Assembly (NCBI GenBank): GCA_013286315.1 | Contig: JABDFX010000002.1 | Span: forward strand, 20,685-84,684 | Length of the DNA stretch: 64,000 nt | Direction of reading: 5' to 3' | Source: Bacteroidota bacterium | GTDB lineage: Bacteria > Bacteroidota > Bacteroidia > Chitinophagales > Chitinophagaceae | Shown: positions 24,985 through 32,832 of the stretch, piece by piece | Layout: every line of letters starts with the position of its first letter | Numbering within the stretch: position 1 is the first letter of the stretch | Notes under the pieces: model-generated | The model's input: only the letters and a program-made list of their open reading frames with translations | Told to the model about the DNA's origin: nothing | Database searches by the model: none | Made by a program: the position numbers and the translations under genes

Positions 24985-26487
24985 TTGTCCAGTATCAAAA
25001 AATTAGCGGGTCAAACTATATGGTACGGTGCAAGCTCCATCTTCGCCCGGTTTCTCTACTATTTACTGACTCCCTATCTGACCCTAAAATTTGCGGGAAC
25101 CGTGGAATATGGCAAGATGAGTCTGATTTATGCCCTAATCCCCTTTCTAAACACCCTGATCCTTTTTGCTTTCGAGACCGCTTATTTCCGGTTTATCCAG
25201 CGAAGTGAATTCAAGGAAGATGTTTATAATACCCTGATCACTTCGTTGCTCATCAGCACGACAGCGATTGTTGGCCTCACCATTTTTTTTAATACGGCCA
25301 TCGCCCGTTTCATCGGTCTCGATAATCACCCGGAATATGTTACACTGGCCGGTGTGATCATTGGACTGGATGCCATTTCCGCCCTTCCCTTTGCCAAACT
25401 TAGAAACGAAAACCGACCACAAAAGTTTGCTGCGATCCGTATTTCAGGTATCCTGATCAATATGGTGACAGTCTATTTTTTCCTGACCGTATGTCCTCAT
25501 TTTATCAAAAACAACCCGAATAGTATCCTGCGCCTGGTATATTTTCCCGGCTTCGGGGTTGGGTATGTATTAATTGCCAATATTGCCCAAGCCTTTTTTC
25601 AATTGATTGCTCTTTGGAAAGAACTCATATCCGCCCGCCTGAAAATTAACGTGAAGCTTTGGAGAGAAGTTTGGGTTTATGCCCTTCCTCTGACCATTGC
25701 TGGTTTTGCGGGCATGATCAATGAAACATTCGACCGGGTGATGCTCCAAAGATGGTCACCCCTGAAAGGCGACGCAGCTACTTTTGAAGTGGGTATTTAT
25801 AGTGCCTGTTATAAACTTTCTATTTTGATCACCCTGTTTGTGCAGGCATTCCGTATGGGCGCCGAACCGTTTTTCTTTAAACAGTCCACTGAAGCAAATG
25901 CCCCCAAAGTGTATGCACGGGTGATGAAATTTTTTGTAATAACTATTTGCTTCATGTTCCTGCTCGTATCCCTCTATCTCGACATCTGGAAATATTTTAT
26001 ACAGGATAAGAAAATGTGGGTCGGATTGAAAGTAGTTCCGATTCTATTGCTGGCCAATATGTTCCTGGGAATATATATCAACCTGAGTATCTGGTACCGG
26101 TTATCACGAAAGACCACAGCTGGCGCATACATTACACTGATCGGCGCGGGCATTACAATCGCGGTGAATTTTATTTTCATTCCCTATTTTAGTTATATGG
26201 CCTGCGCCTGGGCTACTTTCCTGTGTTATGGAACCATGATGGTTATCTCCTATATCTGGGGACAGAAATCCTATCCCGTGCCCTATGCATGGAAAAAACT
26301 CCTGGCTTATATTATAATCGTCGTAATCCTGTATTTTCTCCATAATGCCCTGATGGGTATCTGGCGTAACGACGCATTGAATTACACGGTTGCCACGATA
26401 TTCCTTTCCCTTTTTGGTCTTTTTATCTACCAGGTTGAAAAGAAAGAATTTAATAACCTGCTAAGGATGCGAAAAACTCCCATTTGA
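24985..26487 (+). CDS. Polysaccharide flippase (Wzx/oligosaccharide flippase family)
   Basis: Inner-membrane transporter moving lipid-linked sugar units across the membrane (MOP superfamily). 500 residues with about 13-14 hydrophobic spans; the N-terminal LAGQTIWYGASSIFARFLYY is characteristic. The best start is a TTG (24985), since no ATG precedes the conserved N-terminus. It opens the plus-strand polysaccharide region but is separated from the next gene by 248 bases and a probable terminator. It may instead serve another envelope glycolipid, as a second flippase lies at 35198. Confidence 0.87.
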   Translation: MSSIKKLAGQTIWYGASSIFARFLYYLLTPYLTLKFAGTVEYGKMSLIYALIPFLNTLILFAFETAYFRFIQRSEFKEDVYNTLITSLLISTTAIVGLTIFFNTAIARFIGLDNHPEYVTLAGVIIGLDAISALPFAKLRNENRPQKFAAIRISGILINMVTVYFFLTVCPHFIKNNPNSILRLVYFPGFGVGYVLIANIAQAFFQLIALWKELISARLKINVKLWREVWVYALPLTIAGFAGMINETFDRVMLQRWSPLKGDAATFEVGIYSACYKLSILITLFVQAFRMGAEPFFFKQSTEANAPKVYARVMKFFVITICFMFLLVSLYLDIWKYFIQDKKMWVGLKVVPILLLANMFLGIYINLSIWYRLSRKTTAGAYITLIGAGITIAVNFIFIPYFSYMACAWATFLCYGTMMVISYIWGQKSYPVPYAWKKLLAYIIIVVILYFLHNALMGIWRNDALNYTVATIFLSLFGLFIYQVEKKEFNNLLRMRKTPI

Positions 26488-26509
26488 GCGTTTATGGGTC
26501 ATTGTTATC

Positions 26510-26525
26510 CTGTTTTTTTAAACAG
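26510..26525 (+). terminator. Probable terminator after the first flippase
   Basis: CTGTTT, loop TTTT, AAACAG: a perfect 6-base stem 22 bases after the stop, with the T-run inside the stem-loop. The stem is A/T-rich, so it would be weak. Confidence 0.35.
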
Positions 26526-26735
26526 AGAACCCTTCAAAAAACGGCATATTGGGTCAAGTTCCCTACAATTTTTATGGGCTAAACCTCGTTTTATAAGGCA
26601 GTTATGAGCTATATTGCGATATAAATTCAATATGCAGATCGAACCCCTTTCATGTCGTCCTACTTTAAATAATGTCTGTCTAAATGCAGATTCATGCATT
26701 TATTTTAGGAGTAAAATCAAAAACTACATAAATCG

Positions 26736-28511
26736 ATGATCATTGCCCCTAAAAAATATAAAGCAGGGACAGTCATCGAGACTGATATTTGCATTATTGG
26801 GGGTGGTCCTTCTGCTATTAGCCTGGCACTAAGTTTCCTAAATCATCATTCTAAAATAATCATACTCGCCGGCGGCTCCTGGAAAGAAAAATCAAAGCAT
26901 CGCGAATTAAATAAAGGGATCATTGATCCTGCAGGCAGTCACGAACCATTGGAAGAAAACCGCCGAAGGGTTTTTGGCGGCGGTACTTCTGTTTGGGGGG
27001 GCCGGTGTGTGCCATTCGATCCCATTGACTTTGAAAAAAGAGCCTGGGTTCCGCATAGCGGATGGCCTATTACATATGATCAGGTTGAACAATATTTTGA
27101 ACGTTCTTTACAATTTTGTGAAGCCGGTGAAAATAATTTTGACGCGAGAGTCGTATTTCCTGGTAAGAACCCGGAAATCATTCCGGGCCTGGACAATGAA
27201 GATATGGTATCCTATAAATTGGAAAGATGGAGCCCTCCAACCAGATTTGCTTATAGGTATAAACATATTTTAAAGTCAAACCGCAACATTGATATTTACC
27301 TGGATGCCCATGTAACTTACATGAATATTGAGTCCCAGGCGGATAAGGTGGATTCTGTAACTGTTGTAATAGACAGATCTGAAATAAAAGTGAGGGCCGG
27401 CAAATTTGTTCTGGCTGCAGGAGGAATTGAAAATCCACGATTACTCCTTTCTTCAAAATCTGCATTTCATCCGAAAGGCATAGGTAACCAGTTCGATAAT
27501 GTCGGGAGATACTATATGTGTCATTTAACCGGAACATTCGGAGCTGTTGATCCCTTTAACAGGAAAGAAATTTTATTTCCTTTTGAACTCGACCAGCAGG
27601 CAATTTACTGCAGAAGGCGGTGGTGGCTTACCCCGAAGTTCCAGAAGCAGGATAAAATAGCGAATGGCATTATGTACCTGAATGGTCCGATCAATGTGAA
27701 ATACCACAAAGAAGCGACTGAATCGGCGGTTATTCTGGCAAAATCATTTTCAAACATATTAAAAGGAAGATCTTTCAAAGCAGTATTCCGGAATTTGAAA
27801 CAGGCGATTGAGGATCTGAATGAACACCTGGTTTTTACGCTCAAAAACAGCCATCTGGTGATACCGTTTTTTTTGAATATCGGAATCAACCGGATCACTA
27901 ACCGCAGATTGCCGATCAGGCTCCCTTCCATCAAATCCAAATGGTTATTTGTCTGCTTCCAATCTGAACATGTACCCAATCCTGAAAGCAGGATCTGTTT
28001 GTCGGAAGAAAAAGACAGGCTGGGAGTGCCCCTGCCCCTTGTGAAAGTCGCTTTTTCCGAATTGGACATACAAACCGTTATAAGTGCTTACATGACTTTT
28101 TTCGAGAGATTTCAAAAACTGAACAAAGGCAATATTAGCTACAGGGAAGATGAACTCCGACAAAACGTGATGGAAGAAATTAATAACTTCAGCAGCCGTG
28201 CTCATCACCTGGGAACCACCCGTATGTCGGACAGCCCGTTGAATGGAGTTGTGGACAGTAATTGCAAAGTTCATGGTATGTCAAATTTATACGTCGCAGG
28301 ATCCTCTGTTTTCCCTACCGGCGGTCATGCGAATCCAACCCTTACCCTGATCGCCCTGACCTTGCGGTTGGCCGACCATTTAAAAAAAAGCAATCTTCCT
28401 CCTAAAAAGTCAACGAGTTATAACGTAGAAGTGAAACCTAAAAAAGTATTCTATGTGAAAGCTCTTCGGTTACTCAGTAACATAACTCTTATTTTTTCCG
28501 CCCGCAATTAA
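26736..28511 (+). CDS. GMC-family FAD-dependent oxidoreductase
   Basis: Flavoprotein of 591 residues oxidising an alcohol group, often a sugar or polyol. FAD-binding IIGGGPSAISLALS near residue 20, the GGGTSVWGGRCVPFDP loop near 85, and the C-terminal signature HHLGTTRMSD...NLYVAGSSVFPTGGHANPT with the catalytic histidine region. No signal peptide is evident. Position at the head of the polysaccharide genes suggests a role in sugar or carrier modification, but it is separated from the next gene by 338 bases and could be independent. Confidence 0.85.
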   Translation: MIIAPKKYKAGTVIETDICIIGGGPSAISLALSFLNHHSKIIILAGGSWKEKSKHRELNKGIIDPAGSHEPLEENRRRVFGGGTSVWGGRCVPFDPIDFEKRAWVPHSGWPITYDQVEQYFERSLQFCEAGENNFDARVVFPGKNPEIIPGLDNEDMVSYKLERWSPPTRFAYRYKHILKSNRNIDIYLDAHVTYMNIESQADKVDSVTVVIDRSEIKVRAGKFVLAAGGIENPRLLLSSKSAFHPKGIGNQFDNVGRYYMCHLTGTFGAVDPFNRKEILFPFELDQQAIYCRRRWWLTPKFQKQDKIANGIMYLNGPINVKYHKEATESAVILAKSFSNILKGRSFKAVFRNLKQAIEDLNEHLVFTLKNSHLVIPFFLNIGINRITNRRLPIRLPSIKSKWLFVCFQSEHVPNPESRICLSEEKDRLGVPLPLVKVAFSELDIQTVISAYMTFFERFQKLNKGNISYREDELRQNVMEEINNFSSRAHHLGTTRMSDSPLNGVVDSNCKVHGMSNLYVAGSSVFPTGGHANPTLTLIALTLRLADHLKKSNLPPKKSTSYNVEVKPKKVFYVKALRLLSNITLIFSARN

Positions 28512-28849
28512 TACTATTTTATTTCGTAGTTGTACGAATTTGGAATTCAGGAAAATTCTATATCTTGAGGTATTATATCGAAGAAATCCTAGTTTCTTCG
28601 ATTTCCCCCACTATCCTGTTTAATTTCTGAGGCGAATCCAAATGTCAATGGATCCAATTAGTTGATTGCCTTACTATTGCTAAACATACACGGGTAAAAG
28701 CAAATGATCCCGATCAACCTGATTGAGGTGCCGGACGTGTGTGACTGGAACTTTTAATATTCCTATTTAAAATTATCAACCGGATACATTTTACAAGTAA
28801 CCGAATTGGGAAAACAAAAAAAGTAACCAGACCTCTAACGCCGAGTATT
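28512..28849 (+). promoter_or_regulatory. Non-coding leader upstream of the first upxY (338 bases)
   Basis: No gene is visible. It holds a perfect 10-base inverted repeat (28577-28602) and, 39 bases before the start codon, the 14-base element GTAACCGAATTGGG (28797-28810) that recurs with one change upstream of the second upxY. UpxY proteins are known in Bacteroides to act on the leader of their own capsule operon, so this is a reasonable site for such control. No clear TAnnTTTG promoter was found. Confidence 0.5.
28577..28602 (+). terminator. Hairpin in the first upxY leader
   Basis: ATCGAAGAAA, loop TCCTAG, TTTCTTCGAT: a perfect 10-base stem, followed by TTCCCCC. It could end the GMC oxidoreductase transcript or act as an attenuator upstream of upxY. 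The short T-run makes intrinsic termination uncertain. Confidence 0.45.
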
Positions 28850-29377
28850 ATGATGGAAGAAAAAAAATGGCACGCGGTATATACCAAACCCCATTGCGAG
28901 AAAAAAGTTGCAGACATACTTAACAGGAAAGGCATTGAAAATTATTGCCCGCAACATAAAGTTTATAATCAGGGCAACGATCGTAGAAAAATCATTCACG
29001 CTCCGCTATTTCCATCTTTTGTGTTTGTCAGAATTTCGATGGATGAGTTTTCTATTGTACGCCAGACCAACGGAATAATAAACTTTATATTCTGGCTTAA
29101 TAAACCAGCCATTGTAAGAGATAGGGAAATAGAAATCATCAAACGATTTCTCAAGGAACACAGTTTTGTTAAACTGGAGAAAGTGGATGTGCATTCCAAC
29201 GATGTCATACAAATCAACTCCGGTCCGCTGATTGAGCAGGAGGGAAATGTAGTTTCTATAAAAAACAAGTTCGTCAAAATGATTCTTCCTTCTCTCGGTT
29301 ATATAATGTGTGCGGAACTTGAAACTGTGAATGTTAAGATTGTAAAAGAAAATCATGCGTATTTGAGGGAACCTTAA
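28850..29377 (+). CDS. UpxY-type transcription antiterminator (NusG-like), copy 1
   Basis: NusG paralogue specific to capsule or exopolysaccharide operons, reducing premature termination of its own operon. 175 residues: NusG N-terminal domain (about 5-105, KKWHAVYTKPHCEKKVADIL and APLFPSFVFVRI) and a C-terminal KOW-like part (about 120-170, EQEGNVVSIKNKFVKMILPSLG). Start ATG 28850, or the adjacent ATG 28853. It lies one base upstream of an initiating sugar transferase and is closely similar to the protein at 31339. Confidence 0.9.
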   Translation: MMEEKKWHAVYTKPHCEKKVADILNRKGIENYCPQHKVYNQGNDRRKIIHAPLFPSFVFVRISMDEFSIVRQTNGIINFIFWLNKPAIVRDREIEIIKRFLKEHSFVKLEKVDVHSNDVIQINSGPLIEQEGNVVSIKNKFVKMILPSLGYIMCAELETVNVKIVKENHAYLREP

Positions 29378-29378
29378 T

Positions 29379-30764
29379 ATGAACAGCCGTTATACAAACC
29401 TTTTCCGTTTCTTTTTTGTCTGCGTTGATTTGGTGGCATTGGGCCTGGTGCATTTCGTGCTTATACTCAACTTTCATCGTATCCCCACAAACTGGGAAAG
29501 TTCTTATGGCCTGCTTTTTCTATTTGGCAATATTGCATGGCTGGTATCAGCTTATAGTGTTGCATTGTATGTGGAAGATGGTCAGCCAAATATATATCGT
29601 TTCACCACCAGAACGCTCAAGGCTTTTATTATATATACGTCATGCATGCTGCTCTTTATATTTTTGTATCATTATCCCTATTCCCGCCTTTTTATACTCA
29701 TCAGCTTTGCCGGATTTTTCCTATTATTATTTTTTACCCGTTTAGGTATGGTTGGTGTTACATACTTTGTGAAAAGGGCTAACGGAGTTTCCCGAAGAAT
29801 CGTAATTGTAGGATATAATGATTTATCAAAAAAATTTGCAGACCGTTTCATCTTTAACCATACAGATTTCCAGGTAGATGGTTATTTTGAAGACCCCAGC
29901 CAGGTCAGAGAATTATCCAGACATCCGATCATCGGGAATGTCGATGAATGTCTGGACTACGCCGTCAATAACAATATTCATGAGATATACTCAGCCATTT
30001 CACCGGAAAAAAATGAAAGCATTTATGAAATGGCCAAGCAGGCTGAAAAGTCAATGATCCGGTTCAAATTCATTCCTGATTTCAGATTATTCGTGAACCG
30101 GGAAACTTATCTCGAATATCAGGATAATTTTCCCATCCTTTCTCTTCGCCCCGAGCCATTAGAAGATATGGGCAACAACATAAAAAAACGGTTATTCGAT
30201 ATCATCCTCAGTTTGATTGTGGTCGTCTTTGTGCTTTCCTGGTTAATTCCCATATTGGCGGTTCTAATCTGGATCAGTTCCCGGGGACCCATTTTTTTTA
30301 AACAGAAACGGTCAGGGAAAAATAATAAACAATTTACCTGTTACAAGCTCAGGACGATGACCATAAACAGTGATGAACACACCAGACAGGTAACGTTAAA
30401 TGATTCGAGGGTTACCAAACTGGGGCGACTGTTACGAAAAACCAGCCTGGATGAATTACCCCAATTTGTGAACGTTTTACTAGGCAATATGTCGATTATC
30501 GGTCCGCGGCCACATATGCTGGTGCACACAAACATGTATTCAAAAATTATGAATGAGTATATGATCCGGCATTTCCTGAAACCAGGCATCAGCGGCTGGG
30601 CACAAGTGAATGGCTACAGGGGCGAAATAAAGGAAGAAACTCAATTACGAAAACGCATCGACCACGACATCTGGTATATGGAAAACTGGAGTATCTGGCT
30701 GGATCTGAAAATTATCTGGATGACAGTTTATATAACATTCAAGGGCGATAAAAATGCATATTGA
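29379..30764 (+). CDS. Polyprenyl-phosphate glycosylphosphotransferase, copy 1 (initiating sugar transferase)
   Basis: Transfers the first sugar phosphate to undecaprenyl phosphate, starting the polysaccharide repeat unit. 461 residues: four N-terminal membrane spans, a Rossmann-like domain (RRIVIVGYNDLSKKF, about 145-260), a re-entrant membrane segment (about 275-305) and the bacterial sugar transferase domain with KLRTM, LDELPQFVNVLLGNMS, GPRPHM and KPGISGWAQVNG. The full-length paralogue of the frameshifted gene at 51164. The sugar is not predictable here. Confidence 0.93.
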   Translation: MNSRYTNLFRFFFVCVDLVALGLVHFVLILNFHRIPTNWESSYGLLFLFGNIAWLVSAYSVALYVEDGQPNIYRFTTRTLKAFIIYTSCMLLFIFLYHYPYSRLFILISFAGFFLLLFFTRLGMVGVTYFVKRANGVSRRIVIVGYNDLSKKFADRFIFNHTDFQVDGYFEDPSQVRELSRHPIIGNVDECLDYAVNNNIHEIYSAISPEKNESIYEMAKQAEKSMIRFKFIPDFRLFVNRETYLEYQDNFPILSLRPEPLEDMGNNIKKRLFDIILSLIVVVFVLSWLIPILAVLIWISSRGPIFFKQKRSGKNNKQFTCYKLRTMTINSDEHTRQVTLNDSRVTKLGRLLRKTSLDELPQFVNVLLGNMSIIGPRPHMLVHTNMYSKIMNEYMIRHFLKPGISGWAQVNGYRGEIKEETQLRKRIDHDIWYMENWSIWLDLKIIWMTVYITFKGDKNAY

Positions 30765-30792
30765 TAAATCTTATTAAAACCATACATGTACG

Positions 30793-30823
30793 ACGTTGAA
30801 AATAAAGGACATAAATTCAACGT
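30793..30823 (+). repeat. Inverted repeat after the first initiating transferase
   Basis: ACGTTGAA (30793-30800) and TTCAACGT (30816-30823) with a 15-base loop, 29 bases after the stop codon. No T-run follows, so it may stabilise the 3' end or be part of the upxY2 leader rather than terminate. Confidence 0.35.
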
Positions 30824-31064
30824 TATAAATTATGTACAAAAGAATTCTCAATTAAATAATTTATACTACGCAATTAAAAATGATGCCTGCTATTTAAAAA
30901 ACACTCTCTCTTAATAAAAAATTTCAATTAATTAATAATTGAAAACAGAATTAATAGTTTTTATCGTCCGGATATCTGTGTTTGAAAAAAATTATATATC
31001 TTCATTGAGAAGCGAGTAATTTAACATCTACTAATACTCCAGCTTTCCCAACTAATTATTGTTT

Positions 31065-31115
31065 GCCAGGTGAAAGATTGACCCAAAAATGTCAACAGTA
31101 TGGTATTTCACTGGC
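31065..31115 (+). promoter_or_regulatory. Nested hairpin in the second upxY leader
   Basis: Outer stem GCCAGGTGAAA (31065-31075) with TTTCACTGGC (31106-31115), one bulged base; inner stem TTGAC (31078-31082) with GTCAA (31091-31095). Confidence 0.4.
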
Positions 31116-31129
31116 ATCCGAAAGATCAC

Positions 31130-31153
31130 CCCGGATTTATATTTAAATCTGGG
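31130..31153 (+). terminator. Hairpin in the second upxY leader, possible attenuator
   Basis: CCCGGATTTA, loop TATT, TAAATCTGGG: ten pairs including one G-U, followed by TTTCC. A candidate terminator or pause for UpxY-dependent read-through, 186 bases before the gene. Confidence 0.4.
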
Positions 31154-31338
31154 TTTCCAAAATTTATTTATTGGTTTGAAACAGCGGTCGCCATGACAGG
31201 ACATAGTGTATTCGTTGAAGGGTAATAGACGCAGAGCAGGAATTTTCTATTTTTTTTTAATCGGAGCATAATTATGTGACCGAATTGGGCGGAGCCTTTA
31301 CCGAAACTTAAGAGATTAAACCTATCAAAAAAAATGAA

Positions 31339-31878
31339 ATGTTTACAGAAAAAAAATGGTATGCTGTGTACACAAAATCCCGTTGTGAAAAAAAAGTTGC
31401 CCAGCAATTATCCCAAAAGGGTATTGAACATTACTGTCCCCTGAATAAGGTTCAAAAACAATGGAGCGATAGAAAAAAAATAATTTTTGAACCGCTCTTC
31501 AATTCTTATGTATTCGTGCGTATAACCCCGGAAGAGCAACTGGCTGTTCGTCAGACCAGCGGCATCTTAAATTTTGTTTACTGGCTTTCCAAGCCGGCCA
31601 TTATACGAAACGACGAAATTGATATCATAAAACAATTTCTGAACGAGCATTCATTTGTCAAACTGGAAAAAGTAAAAGTCAACTTAAATGATCTGGCAAG
31701 GATCATTGGGGGACCCTTTATGGAGCAGGAGGGCCAGGTGGTATCAATCAAAAATAAAAAAGTAAAAATTCTTCTGCCCTCTCTGGGATATCAGATGTAC
31801 GTTGAAATTGAAACCGCAAGAATACAGATCATCAAGGAAACCGCTTCCCGGTACAGGCAGGAACTCTGGGCCCATTAG
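31339..31878 (+). CDS. UpxY-type transcription antiterminator (NusG-like), copy 2
   Basis: A 179-residue paralogue of the 28850 protein, similar along its whole length (KKWYAVYTKSRCEKKVAQQL; RQTSGILNFVYWLSKPAI; EQEGQVVSIKNKKVKILLPS). It immediately precedes the wza/wzc export genes (162 bases), so it probably governs read-through into the long polysaccharide operon. Two such proteins so close suggest duplication of a upxY-transferase module; each may be specific for its own leader. Confidence 0.9.
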   Translation: MFTEKKWYAVYTKSRCEKKVAQQLSQKGIEHYCPLNKVQKQWSDRKKIIFEPLFNSYVFVRITPEEQLAVRQTSGILNFVYWLSKPAIIRNDEIDIIKQFLNEHSFVKLEKVKVNLNDLARIIGGPFMEQEGQVVSIKNKKVKILLPSLGYQMYVEIETARIQIIKETASRYRQELWAH

Positions 31879-31969
31879 CGAAGTATTTCGACTTTAAATT
31901 TTATTAAATTCTTACGGATATAATAAAGGTATAACTGTCATTCCATCAGGAGACGGTTATAAACCATAA

Positions 31970-32002
31970 GGTCATGATTTTTTCGCAAGAAATGCAATGA
32001 CC
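31970..32002 (+). promoter_or_regulatory. Small inverted repeat before wza
   Basis: GGTCAT (31970-31975) faces ATGACC (31997-32002), ending 38 bases before the wza start. The only structure seen in the 162-base gap; it may be a leader hairpin. Confidence 0.3.
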
Positions 32003-32040
32003 GCCGAACGTTCATTTTCCCTTATTTCGAAATAACAAAA

Positions 32041-32829
32041 ATGACAAAATACATAACATTCGTCATATCCTTTTTTTTAATCGGACTGATCTGTTCCTGC
32101 GATACGACCAGAAAAATCAATGCGGATAACTACATCTATTTTCGGAAGGGCTCCGATACGGTCATTGCTCCCATTCAATCTACGATCATACAGTCAGGGG
32201 ACATAATCAGTATTCATGTATTCAGCAGTACTGCAAATCAGGAACAGGCAGCGGTTTTCAATATACCTAATGCTGATAAATCCAATTCCCTGGCCAGTTA
32301 CCAGGTAAACGAAACAGGGAATATTGAGATGCCGATTATTGGTTCAGTAAAAGCTGCAGGTCTTACGACAAATCAGTTGCAGGACGGATTGGTTAAAAAG
32401 CTGACAAACTATGTTAAAAACCCATCTGTCATTGTAAATTTTCTCGACTTCAATATCAATGTTCTCGGTGAGGTACACAAACCCGGCTTACAGAAATTTT
32501 CAGCTGACAGGGTGACGGTTATAGATGCCATCGGATCAGCAGGCGATCTCACAGACTACGGAGAACGACAGGACATCATTGTCATCCGCGAGGAAAACGG
32601 AAAAAAGGTTTATCATTCCATTGATTTGACCAACCGGAATTTCTTACAATCCACGGTTTATCTCTTACAGCCCAATGATATCGTATACGTAAAACCGAAC
32701 GCCAATAAGTTAAAGGATTTAAGCGCAAACCCGGATGCACAACGCAAAACCGGCATCATTCTTTCCGTCATCGGAATCCTTGTCAGTGTCGCCAGCGTGG
32801 TTGTTATTGCAATAGAATATAAGCATTAA
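32041..32829 (+). CDS. Polysaccharide export lipoprotein (Wza/BexD family)
   Basis: Outer-membrane or periplasmic export component. 262 residues with a lipoprotein signal (LIGLICSC, acylated cysteine about residue 20), the polysaccharide export domain (about 45-130, QSGDIISIHVFSS) and an SLBB domain (about 140-190, INVLGEVHKPGLQKF). A C-terminal hydrophobic helix follows (about 238-258). It is shorter than E. coli Wza (about 380), as is usual in Bacteroidota. It lies 3 bases upstream of the wzc homologue. Confidence 0.92.
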   Translation: MTKYITFVISFFLIGLICSCDTTRKINADNYIYFRKGSDTVIAPIQSTIIQSGDIISIHVFSSTANQEQAAVFNIPNADKSNSLASYQVNETGNIEMPIIGSVKAAGLTTNQLQDGLVKKLTNYVKNPSVIVNFLDFNINVLGEVHKPGLQKFSADRVTVIDAIGSAGDLTDYGERQDIIVIREENGKKVYHSIDLTNRNFLQSTVYLLQPNDIVYVKPNANKLKDLSANPDAQRKTGIILSVIGILVSVASVVVIAIEYKH

Positions 32830-32832
32830 TTT

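Larger units (their letters stand above)
30765..31338 (+). promoter_or_regulatory. Non-coding leader upstream of the second upxY (574 bases)
   Basis: A/T-rich with no convincing coding frame. It holds an 8-base inverted repeat (30793-30823) shortly after the transferase stop, a nested hairpin (31065-31115), a 10-base hairpin (31130-31153) and the element GTGACCGAATTGGG (31276-31289), 49 bases before the start codon. A CGGA...CAT stretch precedes the element here and at the first upxY (31262 and 28781). The layout fits a long structured leader under UpxY-type antitermination. Confidence 0.5.
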
